A stretch of DNA of 64,000 bases from Neobacillus sp. DY30 (GCF_030123065.1 NZ_CP126093.1:4284001-4348000), one strand, 5' to 3'; shown: positions 38,296 to 48,306, numbered from the stretch's first letter. Notes: generated from the sequence alone by a model not told the origin. A program made the numbers and translations.

Positions 38296-38904
38296 TTAAG
38301 AAGATTTTTGTTTCCCTTTCTCCAAAAAATGAAAATGATTTTGAAAGAATGGTCCTGCATTTTCTAGTATGCTCCAGCTTACCAAAAGTATTGTAATTAA
38401 CGAAATAACATCTAGGTATGCCATAGTCCCAATCGGATAAGAGAATTCAAATTTACTCAGGTAAACGGCATAAAGAATTTCTCCATGCATGCTGCCACTT
38501 ATAATCATTAACAATCTTTCTTTTAGAGAAGTTTGTAAAAAGATTGCTAAGCAGCAAAAACATACTCCCATCATCCATTCCTTTTGGAATATCACCCAGA
38601 CCGGATCATAAATGACAAATAGGTTAAAGGCCACGTATGCTATCATTACAATAAACGAACAAATAAAGGCATAGAGCAATGAACCCAGCTTTTTCTTACT
38701 AAGAATAATATAAGATAGTAGCAGCATATATAATCCACTAAGATAAAACTCGAAGCTCATAAACTTTACATGTACATTTGAAAGGATAATTAAAATTAAA
38801 ATAACTGCCGCTAATTTAGTACGATATGGATTTTGCTTATTCATAAAAAAGGTTATGTATACCCAAAACACCCAAAGTATCCAATAAGACATAGAACCTT
38901 CCAT
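38296..38904 (-). CDS. yphA: YphA-like integral membrane protein
   Basis: A 202-residue protein with about six hydrophobic segments and a short basic C-terminal tail. It has no catalytic motif. Position upstream of der and near ypzI, size and topology match B. subtilis YphA. A GGAGGTG site precedes the ATG. Role unknown. Confidence 0.8.
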   Translation of the reverse strand: MEGSMSYWILWVFWVYITFFMNKQNPYRTKLAAVILILIILSNVHVKFMSFEFYLSGLYMLLLSYIILSKKKLGSLLYAFICSFIVMIAYVAFNLFVIYDPVWVIFQKEWMMGVCFCCLAIFLQTSLKERLLMIISGSMHGEILYAVYLSKFEFSYPIGTMAYLDVISLITILLVSWSILENAGPFFQNHFHFLEKGKQKSS

Positions 38905-39014
38905 TTTTACACACCTCCTATTATTTCCATTATCGGTATTCTCTATGTAGTTTCATACTTCCCTGAATAATCTTTCGTCAACAAATTCATGTTAATAGTA
39001 GGAGGTGTGGAGGA

Positions 39015-39158
39015 ATGGGAAAGGACCGACAAGAAAAAAAGGTTAAAGCAAGTGGCAGAGCTGGAATAGACCGTGATCAGGCGTTGCATTATCCCGGTTC
39101 AACGAAGCTTCAAAGCCCTGAAGAGGCACGCAAATTAAACGATAATCAGTATAGCTGA
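39015..39158 (+). CDS. ypzI: YpzI-family small protein
   Basis: A 47-residue frame beginning MGKDRQEKKVKASGRAG, with RDQALHYPGSTKLQ and PEEARKLN, the hallmark of YpzI. It is charged and soluble. A GGAGGTGTGGAGG ribosome site lies just before the ATG, and a bidirectional terminator just after. It is divergent from yphA. Function unknown. Confidence 0.85.
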   Translation: MGKDRQEKKVKASGRAGIDRDQALHYPGSTKLQSPEEARKLNDNQYS

Positions 39159-39160
39159 CA

Positions 39161-39195
39161 AAAATAAGCTCCCGCTGGCGGCGGGAGCTTATTTT
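39161..39195. terminator. Bidirectional terminator between ypzI and fni
   Basis: A perfect 15-base stem (AAAATAAGCTCCCGC / GCGGGAGCTTATTTT) serving two convergent genes; it overlaps the fni stop. Confidence 0.88.
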
Positions 39196-40247
39196 ATAGT
39201 ACGCTGGCTGTATATTTTTGTATCAATTCCCCGTTGATTTAACCAATGGTACATTTGACCAGATATCATCAAAGGTGCTCTTTGAAGTTCTTGAATAGAT
39301 TTAGCCCCTAAAGCGGTCATGATGATGGTTAACTCTTGATGAAGGGACGTGATTTCTTCGAATAGTGCGTCTATTCCTTCTTCAACGAGGATTTTTAGAA
39401 AAAAGCCTGCAAAACCAATTGCACTAGCTCCTAACGCTATTCCCTTTGCAATTTCTTCACTAGAGGTAACTCCACCAGACCCAATGATGGACATCGATTT
39501 TGAGGCTTGTGAGGCTTCAGTAATAGAGATTGCAGTAGGAATTCCCCATTGATTAAAGAAATCATGTGATTTTTTACTTCGCTTGTTTTCTATCTCCGCA
39601 AAATTTGTTCCCCCGAAACCACCGATGTCCACAATTGATACACCTGCTGACAAAAGGGATTCAACGGTTTCTTTACACATTCCAAAGCCAACTTCCTTCA
39701 CTATGACGGGAACGTTTACTTCTTTTACAATGGCTTCTATTCTTTTTAGAGCGCCAGAAAATTCGCGGTCTCCTTCAGGCATAGTGAGTTCTTGGATGAC
39801 ATTTAAATGGATTTGTATGGCATTTGCGGCAATCATTTCAATCGCAGCTTTGGCTTGAGCAGGAGTTGCTTCACTGCCTAAGTTAGCAATCAACACTCCA
39901 GATGGGTTTTCTTTCCGTACTACTTCGTATGTATATCTCTCAGATTGATTTTTCAATGCTGACATTTGGGATCCGACTGCCATGGCAAGCCCTGCTTCTC
40001 TTGCTACAATTGCCAGCTGCTTGTTAAGTGTATACGTTTTTTCGCCTCCGCCACCTGTCATAGCATTGATAAAAATTGGCGAACTTAAAGAAAGTCCGCC
40101 AATTTTTTGATGAAAGGTGACATCTGAAACATTAATGTTCGGTAAACTTTGATGAATAAATTGGACATCATCGAATGCCGTTGATTGCTTTTGCCCAGTT
40201 TCTAGAGCATAGCGAATATGATCCCATTTGCGTTGTGATCTAGACAC
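39189..40247 (-). CDS. fni: Isopentenyl-diphosphate delta-isomerase, type 2
   Basis: A 352-residue FMN-dependent IDI-2 that interconverts IPP and DMAPP. Features: [10 protein letters not shown] at the start, [40 protein letters not shown] with FMN/phosphate loops, and SGGVTS. It supplies isoprenoid units, also for menaquinone via HepS/HepT. It follows the rpsA homologue closely. Confidence 0.95.
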   Translation of the reverse strand: MSRSQRKWDHIRYALETGQKQSTAFDDVQFIHQSLPNINVSDVTFHQKIGGLSLSSPIFINAMTGGGGEKTYTLNKQLAIVAREAGLAMAVGSQMSALKNQSERYTYEVVRKENPSGVLIANLGSEATPAQAKAAIEMIAANAIQIHLNVIQELTMPEGDREFSGALKRIEAIVKEVNVPVIVKEVGFGMCKETVESLLSAGVSIVDIGGFGGTNFAEIENKRSKKSHDFFNQWGIPTAISITEASQASKSMSIIGSGGVTSSEEIAKGIALGASAIGFAGFFLKILVEEGIDALFEEITSLHQELTIIMTALGAKSIQELQRAPLMISGQMYHWLNQRGIDTKIYSQRTIK

Positions 40248-40259
40248 TTTATATCACCA

Positions 40260-41399
40260 TTATTTTCCTAGATTCTTTAATTTATCGCCTATCATTTCTC
40301 CCAGCTGAAATCCTTTTGATTCCTCTGGCAGTTCGTAATCAAAGTTTTCTTCCACTTCTTTTTCAAGAAGATCTTTGATACTTAGTGAAAGTCGCTGTTC
40401 TTGTTCGTTCGCATCTAGTACCTTCACTTGAACCTCTTGCCCTTCTTTCAGTACCTCGTGTGGTGTGCCAATATGCTTATGGGCAATTTGCGAGATGTGA
40501 ACCAGACCTTCGACGCCAGGGAAAACTTCAACAAATGCACCATATGAGACCAATCTTTTAACTGTTCCTGTTAACGTGCTGCCCTTAGGTGCTTTTTCAG
40601 CTATTTCAGACCATGGTCCAGGCTGTGTTTCTTTAATAGATAAAGAAATTCTTTCATTATCGCGATCAACACTAAGAACCTTAACTTTTACCTTTTGACC
40701 TTCTTGTACTACATCTGAAGGTTTATCAATATGTTGATACGACAATTGAGAAATATGAACAAGGCCATCGATACCGCCAATATCAACGAATGCACCAAAA
40801 TCTGTAATTCTTTGAACACTTCCATCAATAACAGAACCTGGAGTAATACTGCTAAGAAGATTTTTCTTTTGTTTACCCTTTTCTTCTTCTACTACTGCAC
40901 GGTGTGATAGAATCAGACGATTTTTTTCTTTATCAAGTTCAACGATCTTAAAAGTTAAATTTTTACCTTTATAATCTGAAAAATCTTCAACAAAGTGAGC
41001 TTCTACTAGTGATGCAGGTACAAAGCCTCGTACGCCAAGGTCAACGACAAGACCGCCCTTTACTACATCCTTTACTTCCGTTTCAAACACTTCTCCGTTA
41101 TTGAAACGATTTTCTAAGTCTATCCAAGCCTTTTCCGCATCTACTTTTCTTTTTGATAGAACAAGGGCATCCTCTTCTACTTTCAATACCTCAAGTTCTA
41201 ATTCATCGCCTTCTGAAACAACATCAGAGGCTTTTTCAACATGAAGACTGGAAAGCTCACTAATTGGAATAATACCATCATGTTTACTATCCTGAATGTT
41301 CACAATAACTTGCTTTTCTTCTACTTTGGTAACTTGTCCAGTGACTTTATCACCAATGGTATAATTTTTCACTTCAACTTGGTTCATTTCTTCCGACAT
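40260..41399 (-). CDS. rpsA: 30S ribosomal protein S1 homologue (YpfD)
   Basis: A 379-residue protein with four S1 OB-fold domains: starts near residues 15, 100, 185 (DGSVQRITDFGAFVDIGGIDGLVHISQLS) and 270 (TGTVKRLVSYGAFVEVFPGVEGLVHISQIA). The Gram-negative S1 has six, and Bacillus homologues have four and are not essential ribosomal proteins. It probably binds RNA and may aid translation. A GGAGG site precedes the ATG. Confidence 0.92.
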   Translation of the reverse strand: MSEEMNQVEVKNYTIGDKVTGQVTKVEEKQVIVNIQDSKHDGIIPISELSSLHVEKASDVVSEGDELELEVLKVEEDALVLSKRKVDAEKAWIDLENRFNNGEVFETEVKDVVKGGLVVDLGVRGFVPASLVEAHFVEDFSDYKGKNLTFKIVELDKEKNRLILSHRAVVEEEKGKQKKNLLSSITPGSVIDGSVQRITDFGAFVDIGGIDGLVHISQLSYQHIDKPSDVVQEGQKVKVKVLSVDRDNERISLSIKETQPGPWSEIAEKAPKGSTLTGTVKRLVSYGAFVEVFPGVEGLVHISQIAHKHIGTPHEVLKEGQEVQVKVLDANEQEQRLSLSIKDLLEKEVEENFDYELPEESKGFQLGEMIGDKLKNLGK

Positions 41400-41526
41400 A
41401 TGTATTCCTCCTTAGTCCACTTACTGCTAATAAATTATATAATATCAAAATGATAAACGAGTGAATATTCTAATAAAATCTCTTTTTATTAACTTCTTAC
41501 AAATAGAGGATTTTGTCAAGCAGAAC

Positions 41527-42108
41527 CTACCGGTGCTCCATAATAAGTTTATGAATTTCTGCCATTATTAATTCTGTTACCTGTTCTGCAGAGGCCTTTG
41601 AAGCCCTCATTTCCTCCATTGGAATTGGCTTACCATAAACAACCTTTAACTTTTTTAAACTTTTATATGGACCAATTATGGCACAGGGTACCACATCCGC
41701 ATCAGTTCTAAGAGCAAAAAAACCCGCTCCCGATAGCCCTTTTCCGATTTCACCTGTTTTACTTCTAGTCCCTTCAGGAAAAAGCCCAAAAACATTTCCG
41801 TCTTTTAATACCTTTAATCCTGCTCTTAAGGATTCCCTATCTCCCTTTCCTCTTTTTACTGGGAAAGCGTTACATTTTCTCACGATATTCCCTAATACAG
41901 GCACGTTGAATAATTCTTCCTTTGCCATAAAATGGACAGGTCTAGGAGCCGTGATACCAACGACTAAAGGGTCAAAATTATGAATATGATTTGTACAAAG
42001 CAACACTCCGCCGTCTTTAGGGAAATCCTCAATTCCAATGACTTCAATTCGATACCACGGTTTAAAAACACCAGCAACAACTGATCTTGCAAACGAATAA
42101 AACGTCAC
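41527..42108 (-). CDS. plsC: 1-acyl-sn-glycerol-3-phosphate acyltransferase
   Basis: A 193-residue PlsC-type acyltransferase that makes phosphatidic acid. The catalytic motif NHIHNFDP fits HxxxxD; GLFPEGTRSKTG is the second motif that binds glycerol phosphate. A short hydrophobic start suggests membrane association. It follows cmk by two bases; B. subtilis usually has plsC elsewhere. Confidence 0.93.
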   Translation of the reverse strand: MTFYSFARSVVAGVFKPWYRIEVIGIEDFPKDGGVLLCTNHIHNFDPLVVGITAPRPVHFMAKEELFNVPVLGNIVRKCNAFPVKRGKGDRESLRAGLKVLKDGNVFGLFPEGTRSKTGEIGKGLSGAGFFALRTDADVVPCAIIGPYKSLKKLKVVYGKPIPMEEMRASKASAEQVTELIMAEIHKLIMEHR

Positions 42109-42110
42109 AC

Positions 42111-42785
42111 TTATCCAACCCTTTCATGCACGAGAGCCATTATTTTTTCTACTACTTCTGGAATCGTCAAGGATGTTGTGTCAATTTCAAATGCATCGTC
42201 TGCTTTTCTTAATGGTGCAAATTCTCGTTCAGAATCTATTTTATCACGACGGGCGATTTCTGCCTTTAATTGTTCCAAGTCTGAAGGATAGCCTTTTTGG
42301 AGATTTTCCGTATGGCGTCTAACAGCTCTTTCTTCTACACTTGCAAGTAAGAAAACCTTTACTTCCGCATTTGGAAGCACATGTGTCCCAATGTCCCTGC
42401 CATCCATCACAACCCCTCCATTTACGGCAAAGGATTGCTGCATTCTCACCATTTCTTCACGAACCCTCTGATGCTTGGCTACTATCGATACCGAATTTGT
42501 TACTTCCGATGAACGTATGTTTTCCGTTACTTCTTCTTGATCAAGAAACACCAATTGACCTTTTGGTGAAGGGAAAAGTTCTAATTTTGTTGATAACAGA
42601 GTGTCTAAAAGTGAGTTTTGATCTTCTAAGTTAAGATTATTAACTAGTGCTTTATATGTTAAGGCACGATACATTGCACCTGTATCTATATAAATGTAGG
42701 ATAGTTTTTCTGCCACCACTTTTGCTACTGTGCTCTTACCGGCTGCGGCAGGTCCGTCAATTGCGATTGATAATTTCTTTTTCAT
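42111..42785 (-). CDS. cmk: Cytidylate kinase
   Basis: A 224-residue CMP/dCMP kinase. The P-loop is [13 protein letters not shown] near residues 9-21; [14 protein letters not shown] and [10 protein letters not shown] bind the CMP. GGAGGATC precedes the ATG. First of the cmk-plsC pair. Confidence 0.97.
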   Translation of the reverse strand: MKKKLSIAIDGPAAAGKSTVAKVVAEKLSYIYIDTGAMYRALTYKALVNNLNLEDQNSLLDTLLSTKLELFPSPKGQLVFLDQEEVTENIRSSEVTNSVSIVAKHQRVREEMVRMQQSFAVNGGVVMDGRDIGTHVLPNAEVKVFLLASVEERAVRRHTENLQKGYPSDLEQLKAEIARRDKIDSEREFAPLRKADDAFEIDTTSLTIPEVVEKIMALVHERVG

Positions 42786-42913
42786 AGATCCTCCTAAGTT
42801 TACTCATGTTCGTCTGATGCACTCTCTTTTATTTTACCATAAGAAAGCTGAATGCCTCTTTTTTTTAACATTTTTCTATTTGATTTTCTTATATACTTTT
42901 CCCACTTTGAGAA

Positions 42914-42941
42914 CAAAAAAAAAGCAGGAATCCTGCTTTTT
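42914..42941 (-). terminator. Terminator of ypfB
   Basis: AAAAGCAGGA / TCCTGCTTTT stem followed by a long T run on the minus strand, overlapping the ypfB stop. Confidence 0.8.
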
Positions 42942-43116
42942 AATCACTAAAGGTTTGTAGTATTTCGGTAAATGTATTTTCATTTACACCTTCATATTTT
43001 GTTAACTGTTCTAATTGCGGAAAAATATCTAGTTGATGTAAGAATAGCTGAGCGAAAAAAAGAAAGATAAATTGGATTATAATTACCTTTATTAATATTC
43101 TCTCTATAATCTTCAT
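42940..43116 (-). CDS. ypfB: YpfB-like small membrane protein (DUF5359)
   Basis: A 58-residue frame: MKIIERILIKVII, a hydrophobic helix to about residue 27, then a soluble tail with KYEGVNENTFTEILQT, which recalls YpfB. The ATG (43114-43116) is preceded by GGAGTGATGGT, which lies in the right arm of a 15-base perfect inverted repeat. It lies between ypeB and cmk as in B. subtilis, but ypfA is missing next to it. Confidence 0.8.
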   Translation of the reverse strand: MKIIERILIKVIIIQFIFLFFAQLFLHQLDIFPQLEQLTKYEGVNENTFTEILQTFSD

Positions 43117-43163
43117 ACCATCACTCCAAATTCCAATTACTACTATTATTGGAGTGATGGTAT
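43115..43163 (-). promoter_or_regulatory. Inverted repeat covering the ypfB ribosome site
   Basis: Two perfect 15-base arms (ATACCATCACTCCAA at 43115-43129 and its complement at 43149-43163) with a 19-base loop. The ypfB ribosome site and the first ATG bases lie in one arm, and no T run follows. Confidence 0.6.
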
Positions 43164-43180
43164 AATTTTATTCCAACACC

Positions 43181-44533
43181 TTATATAACTTCATCGTATA
43201 CTTCTTCGGCATTTTTTAGTTTTTCTACTTCCTCTTCGACTCCGTCTGCTGCATTAATGAAGATTCTATAGGTATCGTCACCTATGGTTCCTAAGAATTC
43301 ATAGCATAATACTTCTTTGTTTAAGTCGTTAACAATCACGGCTTGTCTCTCTTCCATTACTTTTAAGTTAGGATTTATTTTTGCTCGAGCTTGTTCACTG
43401 GTTAGCACGGGTTTTACAATTTCTCTTTCATCATTTAATGATTTCAAATATTCCTCTGCAGAAAAACCAATGATGTGGCCATTATCGAGTGCCACTTCTA
43501 CTTTGATAGCTTCAGGATAAATTCTTATATTGTTTTCTTTCCTTACGAAATTAAATACACCCGTATTATCATATTGAGTACTTTCGAACAACTCGAGGTT
43601 TTTATACCCGTTCTCCTTTAGAAATGCTGCAGCTCTTAAATTCGCATCGTTTAAACTAATTTTCTGCTTGGCAACATCTCTATGATTAATAAACCATATA
43701 GGATACCCTGCTTTTTTGGTAATATCCATACTTCCTTCTTGACCTGTTTTCTTATTTCTTATCGAGATACTATAAAAACCATAGTCAGACCCTTTTCCAT
43801 TCTCTGTCACTTTAACTTCCGCATTCCCGTCAAATTTCATATATTTTTTCGCAATGCTGATGGCTTCTTTTTCTGAAATTGTTTTCCCCTTAATTTTTTT
43901 AAAGTTGTCATCCTTCTTTTGCAAGTTTGTAAAACTCGGGCCAAAGTCACTTTCATCATAGCCTGATACGGTTTTTTCAACTGTTTTAAATCCATCAATA
44001 ATCGTATTGTCAGTTTGCTCTTTTCCTGAAGCTAACGCAAGTTCTACATCCATCCAGCGTAGATTGTTTTCCAGAACCATATGCTGTACTTTACGCAGTT
44101 CATTTTGAATATCACCTGATTGCTTGTATAAAACCTTTAAGGTTTCATACTCGTCTTCTGATAATGGATCTTTATCTAAATCTCTTACCGCTGTTTGATA
44201 ACTAAACTTTCCAATTTTAGCTAAAAACTCTTCCGTTTTATTGAATGGAAGCAATGTCAGCGGCAGCTGACCTACATCACTATGTGCTTCAGAGGTTAGT
44301 CTCCAAACTTCAACTAGTGAAGGGGATAAAGAGTGCCTAGAATTCATCGCCAGAGTGGTACCAATCTTATCGTGAAGCAAATCCATTTGATAAGTAAGAT
44401 CATGAAAGGCACGTTGATAATTATTTTCAGCATTTAACAATACCGCATTTTTCTCACGATGTTCTTGATATCCCCAGTAGGCTGTTCCCGCCACACCCAC
44501 TGCTAAAACACCAATAATTATTCCTCTTATCAT
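43181..44533 (-). CDS. ypeB: Germination protein YpeB
   Basis: A 450-residue YpeB that localises and stabilises SleB in spores. An N-terminal signal/anchor (MIRGIIIGVLAVGVAGTAYWG) is followed by a helical domain and then three PepSY-type repeats (for example EAISIAKKYMKFDGNAEVK, LNDANLRAAAFLKENGY, TSEQARAKINPNLKV). ATG 44533 follows GGGGTGAAAAGG and gives the B. subtilis length; the longer frame would overlap sleB. Confidence 0.95.
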   Translation of the reverse strand: MIRGIIIGVLAVGVAGTAYWGYQEHREKNAVLLNAENNYQRAFHDLTYQMDLLHDKIGTTLAMNSRHSLSPSLVEVWRLTSEAHSDVGQLPLTLLPFNKTEEFLAKIGKFSYQTAVRDLDKDPLSEDEYETLKVLYKQSGDIQNELRKVQHMVLENNLRWMDVELALASGKEQTDNTIIDGFKTVEKTVSGYDESDFGPSFTNLQKKDDNFKKIKGKTISEKEAISIAKKYMKFDGNAEVKVTENGKGSDYGFYSISIRNKKTGQEGSMDITKKAGYPIWFINHRDVAKQKISLNDANLRAAAFLKENGYKNLELFESTQYDNTGVFNFVRKENNIRIYPEAIKVEVALDNGHIIGFSAEEYLKSLNDEREIVKPVLTSEQARAKINPNLKVMEERQAVIVNDLNKEVLCYEFLGTIGDDTYRIFINAADGVEEEVEKLKNAEEVYDEVI

Positions 44534-44546
44534 CCTTTTCACCCCT

Positions 44547-45416
44547 CTATTCGCAGAATATATGTTTCCCAATTCTTTTAATTTGCGGCCTTGACCAAAT
44601 CCACTTGCTAGTAGCTGTTACTGGATTAAAATAATAAAGAGCTTCGCCAGTAGGATCAATACCATTAATTGCGTCTAAAACTGCTTTTTTAGCTGTTTCA
44701 TTCGGAGTAAGCCAAATTTGCCCATCAGCGACAGCAGTAAAAGCACCTGGTTCGAATATAACTCCTGATACTGTGTTAGGAAACGAAGCGCTATTTACTC
44801 TGTTAAGGATAACAGCCGCCACCGCCACTTGACCTGTATATGGTTCACCCCTTGCTTCTCCATAAACAGCATTAGCCATCAATTGGATATCATTACTTGA
44901 AAATCCACCTGGCGTATTAGCCGCAGTTGGTTTAGTTGGTGCAGCTTTTGGAGCCGGAGCAGCAGGTTTTGGACTGCCTGTTTTGGCAGGTGCTTTAGCA
45001 GCAGGCGCTTTTGGAGCAGGGGCACTCTGCTTTTTTTGATCTACTCCACCGTAATGTGTAAACTTATTTCCTTTGTTGATTTGTTCGTTTACAAACTGTT
45101 TATTATATTTACTAGCCTTGACCAATTTTGCCTTTGTTTCCGTTCCTGCTAGACCATCGATAGGTAACCCAAACTCATATTGAAAATTCCTTAATGCCCA
45201 GTAGGTGCTCCAACCGAACACTCCATCAATCTTCTTATTGTAGAATCCCAAATACTGAAGTCTAGATTGTAGTTCAATGACATCATCTCCAACCGCACCT
45301 TGCTGAATAACCTGATTAGAAAATGCAAATGCCCTGTTTTTTTCTAGAAATGTAAATGGCATTATACAAATGGAGATTAAAACTAGAATTGTCAATTTAA
45401 CGATTTTCTTCTTCAT
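44547..45416 (-). CDS. sleB: Spore cortex-lytic enzyme SleB
   Basis: A 289-residue SleB. Signal peptide, residues ~1-32; peptidoglycan-binding domain ~38-100 (VGDDVIELQSRLQYLGFYNKKIDG); a low-complexity Ala/Pro/Lys linker 130-171; catalytic lytic transglycosylase domain 172-289 with the Glu in YGEARGEPYTGQ. It attacks muramic-delta-lactam cortex in germination and requires YpeB, encoded just downstream. The linker is longer than I recall for B. subtilis SleB. Confidence 0.96.
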   Translation of the reverse strand: MKKKIVKLTILVLISICIMPFTFLEKNRAFAFSNQVIQQGAVGDDVIELQSRLQYLGFYNKKIDGVFGWSTYWALRNFQYEFGLPIDGLAGTETKAKLVKASKYNKQFVNEQINKGNKFTHYGGVDQKKQSAPAPKAPAAKAPAKTGSPKPAAPAPKAAPTKPTAANTPGGFSSNDIQLMANAVYGEARGEPYTGQVAVAAVILNRVNSASFPNTVSGVIFEPGAFTAVADGQIWLTPNETAKKAVLDAINGIDPTGEALYYFNPVTATSKWIWSRPQIKRIGKHIFCE

Positions 45417-45487
45417 GGTAAAGTAACCCCCAGTTGTAAATCTTTTTAGATGTAAGCCTATTTTTTGTCTTTATGGCAAATTTATTC

Positions 45488-45525
45488 AAAAAAAATCCCC
45501 TTCATTTAAGAATGAAAGGAATTTT
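45488..45525 (-). terminator. Terminator of prsW
   Basis: AATTCC-TTTCATT / AATGAAGGGGATT imperfect stem with a TTTTTTT tail, overlapping the prsW stop and lying upstream of sleB. Confidence 0.65.
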
Positions 45526-46195
45526 GAGTTGAATATTGTTTTTTCTTATGGTTAGTCGTTAATATTCTCGCAATCTTAACCTTCCTTAAACCAAACCACC
45601 AAAGGAAGATCATAAAAGGTAAAATCATATATAACCAGTTTTTTTGTGAGATTAAAATATAATCATAAAATCCATGTAGAACAAATGGAAAAAACAAGGA
45701 GGCTATTACCCAATTTGCCTTTTTGCCTTCCGTGAATTTTGCTTTGCCAATATAAAATCCCATTATTACTCCAAATAGAGCATGGCTGGAGACAGGTAGG
45801 AGCGCCCTTGCCATTGCATGTTCGATTCCATTGGCAATTAAATAAAAAATATTTTCTACGGTAGCAAAGCCTAGTGATACCGCCACTCCATATACAATTC
45901 CATCAAATGGTTCATCCAACTCAACATGCTGGTAAATTGCATAGAAAAGGATAAACCATTTGAAAAATTCTTCGAGCAGGCTGGAGGAAATGAATGCTTC
46001 TATAAATTCAGATTTAATAATATTCTCCGTATGAAATACATGCTGAATAAACATAATTGGAAACACCAGCAGAGCACCAAACATGAATGTTCTAAAAACT
46101 ACAGAAATAGGCTCTGACTCATATTCATCCTTTAGATAAAAGTAACTTAACAAGGCCAGTCCGGGGGCAATGCCGGCTGATAAGATTCCCAGCAT
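45506..46195 (-). CDS. prsW: Intramembrane protease PrsW (YpdC)
   Basis: A 229-residue polytopic protein of the PrsW family. Seven or eight hydrophobic helices; EEFFKW (near residue 75) and ENIFY plus HGFYDY later hold the conserved Glu and His. In B. subtilis PrsW makes the first cut in the anti-sigma factor RsiW (known). No SigW gene is in this window, though SigX is. Confidence 0.92.
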   Translation of the reverse strand: MLGILSAGIAPGLALLSYFYLKDEYESEPISVVFRTFMFGALLVFPIMFIQHVFHTENIIKSEFIEAFISSSLLEEFFKWFILFYAIYQHVELDEPFDGIVYGVAVSLGFATVENIFYLIANGIEHAMARALLPVSSHALFGVIMGFYIGKAKFTEGKKANWVIASLFFPFVLHGFYDYILISQKNWLYMILPFMIFLWWFGLRKVKIARILTTNHKKKQYSTQNSFHS

Positions 46196-46285
46196 GGTTA
46201 ATCCTCATTTCAAATCAATTCGTTACTTTTATCCTAACACGATATTGTCATTAATTAAATGATTATATCGATTATAAATTGCCCT

Positions 46286-47242
46286 TTAAAAATGGATTTT
46301 TTCCAGCCCGCTTGCAAGTGCTACGGCTAACTTTATTCTAGCCTTTTTGGAATCATTATCACTTCCAAGGATGACGCCTTTATTATAAAGGTCATATGCA
46401 CTGCCTTTATAGTCATATGTCGTGTACACTGAACCTTCTTCTGCGCTCGTTGTGATAACTAAAACAATTCCTTCTTGAAGTGATCTTTCTATCTCCTCCA
46501 TCATTTGAGGTGCTACTTGACCGCGTCCAACACCTTCAAGAATAATTCCTTTTACCCCTGATTCTCTCGCAGCTTTTATAAATTTACCATCAGCCCCAAT
46601 ATAACATTTTATGATATCTACTTGAGGTACCGGTGATTTGATTGCAAAGTATTCACGCTTAATTGGCTTTTGAAAGATTTGAACAACATCATTATCGATA
46701 ATACCCAAGTACCCAAACCCAAATACGTTAAATCCCTGAATGTTAGAAGCATGCTCTTTCTTTACATACCTTGCAGCAAAAATTCGTTCATTAAAAACCA
46801 CGACTGCACCTGCATTTAGCAAGTCCTCTGAACATGCGGAGTAAATAGCATGTCTCAGATTAATGTAGACATCACTTCCTAAGTCTTCTGGGGACCGCTG
46901 TGATCCTGTAATTACCACAGGGCGCGGGTCCTTAATCGTTAAATCGAGAAAATAGGCAGTTTCTTCAAGAGTATCTGTGCCATGAGTTACGACCACTCCG
47001 GAAACTGTATCATCTTCATAATATTTTTCAATTTTACTCTTTAAGAGGACTAGGTCATCAAATGTAATATGTATGCTTGCCTTTTGAAATACAGATTCGA
47101 TTATCACTTCGATATCATTAGGCAGGTTACACATCGATGCGAGTTCTTCACCGGTTAACTCCCCCGAAGCTAATTTCCCTGATTCCTTATTCGTTTTACT
47201 GGCAATCGTTCCTCCAGTGGTTAACAATACAACTTTTTTCAT
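46286..47242 (-). CDS. L-asparaginase, type I/II fold
   Basis: A 318-residue asparaginase: TTGGTIASK (first catalytic Thr) and VVVTHGTDTLEETA (second Thr and Asp). ATG 47242 follows GGGTGATAAAA; the GTG at 47251 lies in the site. No signal peptide, so cytoplasmic. It would give aspartate and ammonia from asparagine. Five bases downstream of ypdA; whether it should be called ansA is not certain. Confidence 0.9.
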   Translation of the reverse strand: MKKVVLLTTGGTIASKTNKESGKLASGELTGEELASMCNLPNDIEVIIESVFQKASIHITFDDLVLLKSKIEKYYEDDTVSGVVVTHGTDTLEETAYFLDLTIKDPRPVVITGSQRSPEDLGSDVYINLRHAIYSACSEDLLNAGAVVVFNERIFAARYVKKEHASNIQGFNVFGFGYLGIIDNDVVQIFQKPIKREYFAIKSPVPQVDIIKCYIGADGKFIKAARESGVKGIILEGVGRGQVAPQMMEEIERSLQEGIVLVITTSAEEGSVYTTYDYKGSAYDLYNKGVILGSDNDSKKARIKLAVALASGLEKIHF

Positions 47243-47247
47243 TTTTA

Positions 47248-48219
47248 TCACCCTTTAATTACTTTTCCTTGTATTGATTGTGCAATAAGCCCGCCATGAA
47301 ACCTGCCATTTTCAATAAAAATTTCGTTTGCATTATTTCCTGCTGCGATGACACCTGCAATGAATGCTCCCTCAACATTCGTTTCCATTGTCTCAGGGTT
47401 AAAAAATGGTCTTCCTGTTTCCTCATCTATTTGTATCCCCATCTTTTTTAAGAATGAGTGATCTGGTTGATAACCCGTCATCGCAAATACAAAGTCGTTG
47501 TAAATAGACTTTTCTTTTCCATCTTTTTTATACCTAACCTCATCTTCCGTTATTTCCATAACATGTGCTTCAAATTCCATTTTAATTATTCCATTTCGTA
47601 CTAATGCTTCAAATTCCGGGAGGATCCACGGTTTAATACTCGGTGAATATTCTTTTCCTCGGTATAAAACTGTTACTCTAGCACCCGCTTTTACAAGTTC
47701 AAGAGCTGCATCTACACTGGAGTTTTTTCCTCCTATAACGCATACATCCTTATCAAAATAAGGATGTGCTTCTTTAAAATAATGAGATACCTTCGGCAGC
47801 TCTTCCCCAGGGACATTCATGTAGTTTGGATGGTCAAAGTAACCTGTAGCAATCACCACATACGACGCTTGATAGTTTTGTTTTTCCGTAACTACATGAA
47901 AACCTTCTTCTTCCTTCATAACTTTTAATACTTGTTCAAAAGAGTTGACACGCAGATGTTTCCGCTTTACTACATCCCGATAGTAGACGAGAGCTTGATT
48001 TCTCTTTGGTTTATAGCTTTCAGTAATGAATGGTACATCGCCGATTTCTAATTTTTCACTTGTACTAAAAAATGTTTGATGGGTTGGGTAATGGTAGATA
48101 GCATTTACAATATTCCCTTTTTCAATTATTAGGGGGTTGAGCCCAATTTCTTTAAAGGCAATCGATGCTGCCAAGCCACATGGTCCACCACCAACGATAA
48201 TAATATCTTCTGTTTGCAA
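47248..48219 (-). CDS. ypdA: YpdA, putative bacillithiol-disulfide reductase
   Basis: A 323-residue FAD/NAD(P)H two-Rossmann flavoprotein: VGGGPCGLAAS near residue 10, VIGGKNSSVDAALELV for NADPH, and AGVIAAGNNANE near the FAD ribityl. Family data link YpdA (Bdr) to reducing bacillithiol disulfide (known from Staphylococcus and Bacillus). A TTG at 48219 with GAGGTG upstream gives the B. subtilis start; the GTG at 48228 is in that site. Functionally linked to BshA/BshB1 in this window. Confidence 0.9.
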   Translation of the reverse strand: MQTEDIIIVGGGPCGLAASIAFKEIGLNPLIIEKGNIVNAIYHYPTHQTFFSTSEKLEIGDVPFITESYKPKRNQALVYYRDVVKRKHLRVNSFEQVLKVMKEEEGFHVVTEKQNYQASYVVIATGYFDHPNYMNVPGEELPKVSHYFKEAHPYFDKDVCVIGGKNSSVDAALELVKAGARVTVLYRGKEYSPSIKPWILPEFEALVRNGIIKMEFEAHVMEITEDEVRYKKDGKEKSIYNDFVFAMTGYQPDHSFLKKMGIQIDEETGRPFFNPETMETNVEGAFIAGVIAAGNNANEIFIENGRFHGGLIAQSIQGKVIKG

Positions 48220-48246
48220 ATTGATCACCTCACTTTATTATTCCAT

Positions 48247-48281
48247 AAAAAAACTCCTACCGTCATATGATAGGAGTTTTT
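48247..48281 (-). terminator. Terminator of gudB
   Basis: AAACTCCTA / TAGGAGTTT stem with a long loop and a TTTTTTT tail on the minus strand. Confidence 0.75.
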
Positions 48282-48306
48282 CGAATTTGTTTCAATAGTA
48301 ATGTTT

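Noticed and set aside
38139..38360. 73-codon minus-strand frame after yphA
   Set aside because: It runs through repeat copy B and into the end of yphA in another frame, with no ribosome site; an effect of the repeat.
45417..45505. SigG promoter of sleB
   Set aside because: A GAATA-like -35 is present, but no acceptable -10 lies at the right distance.
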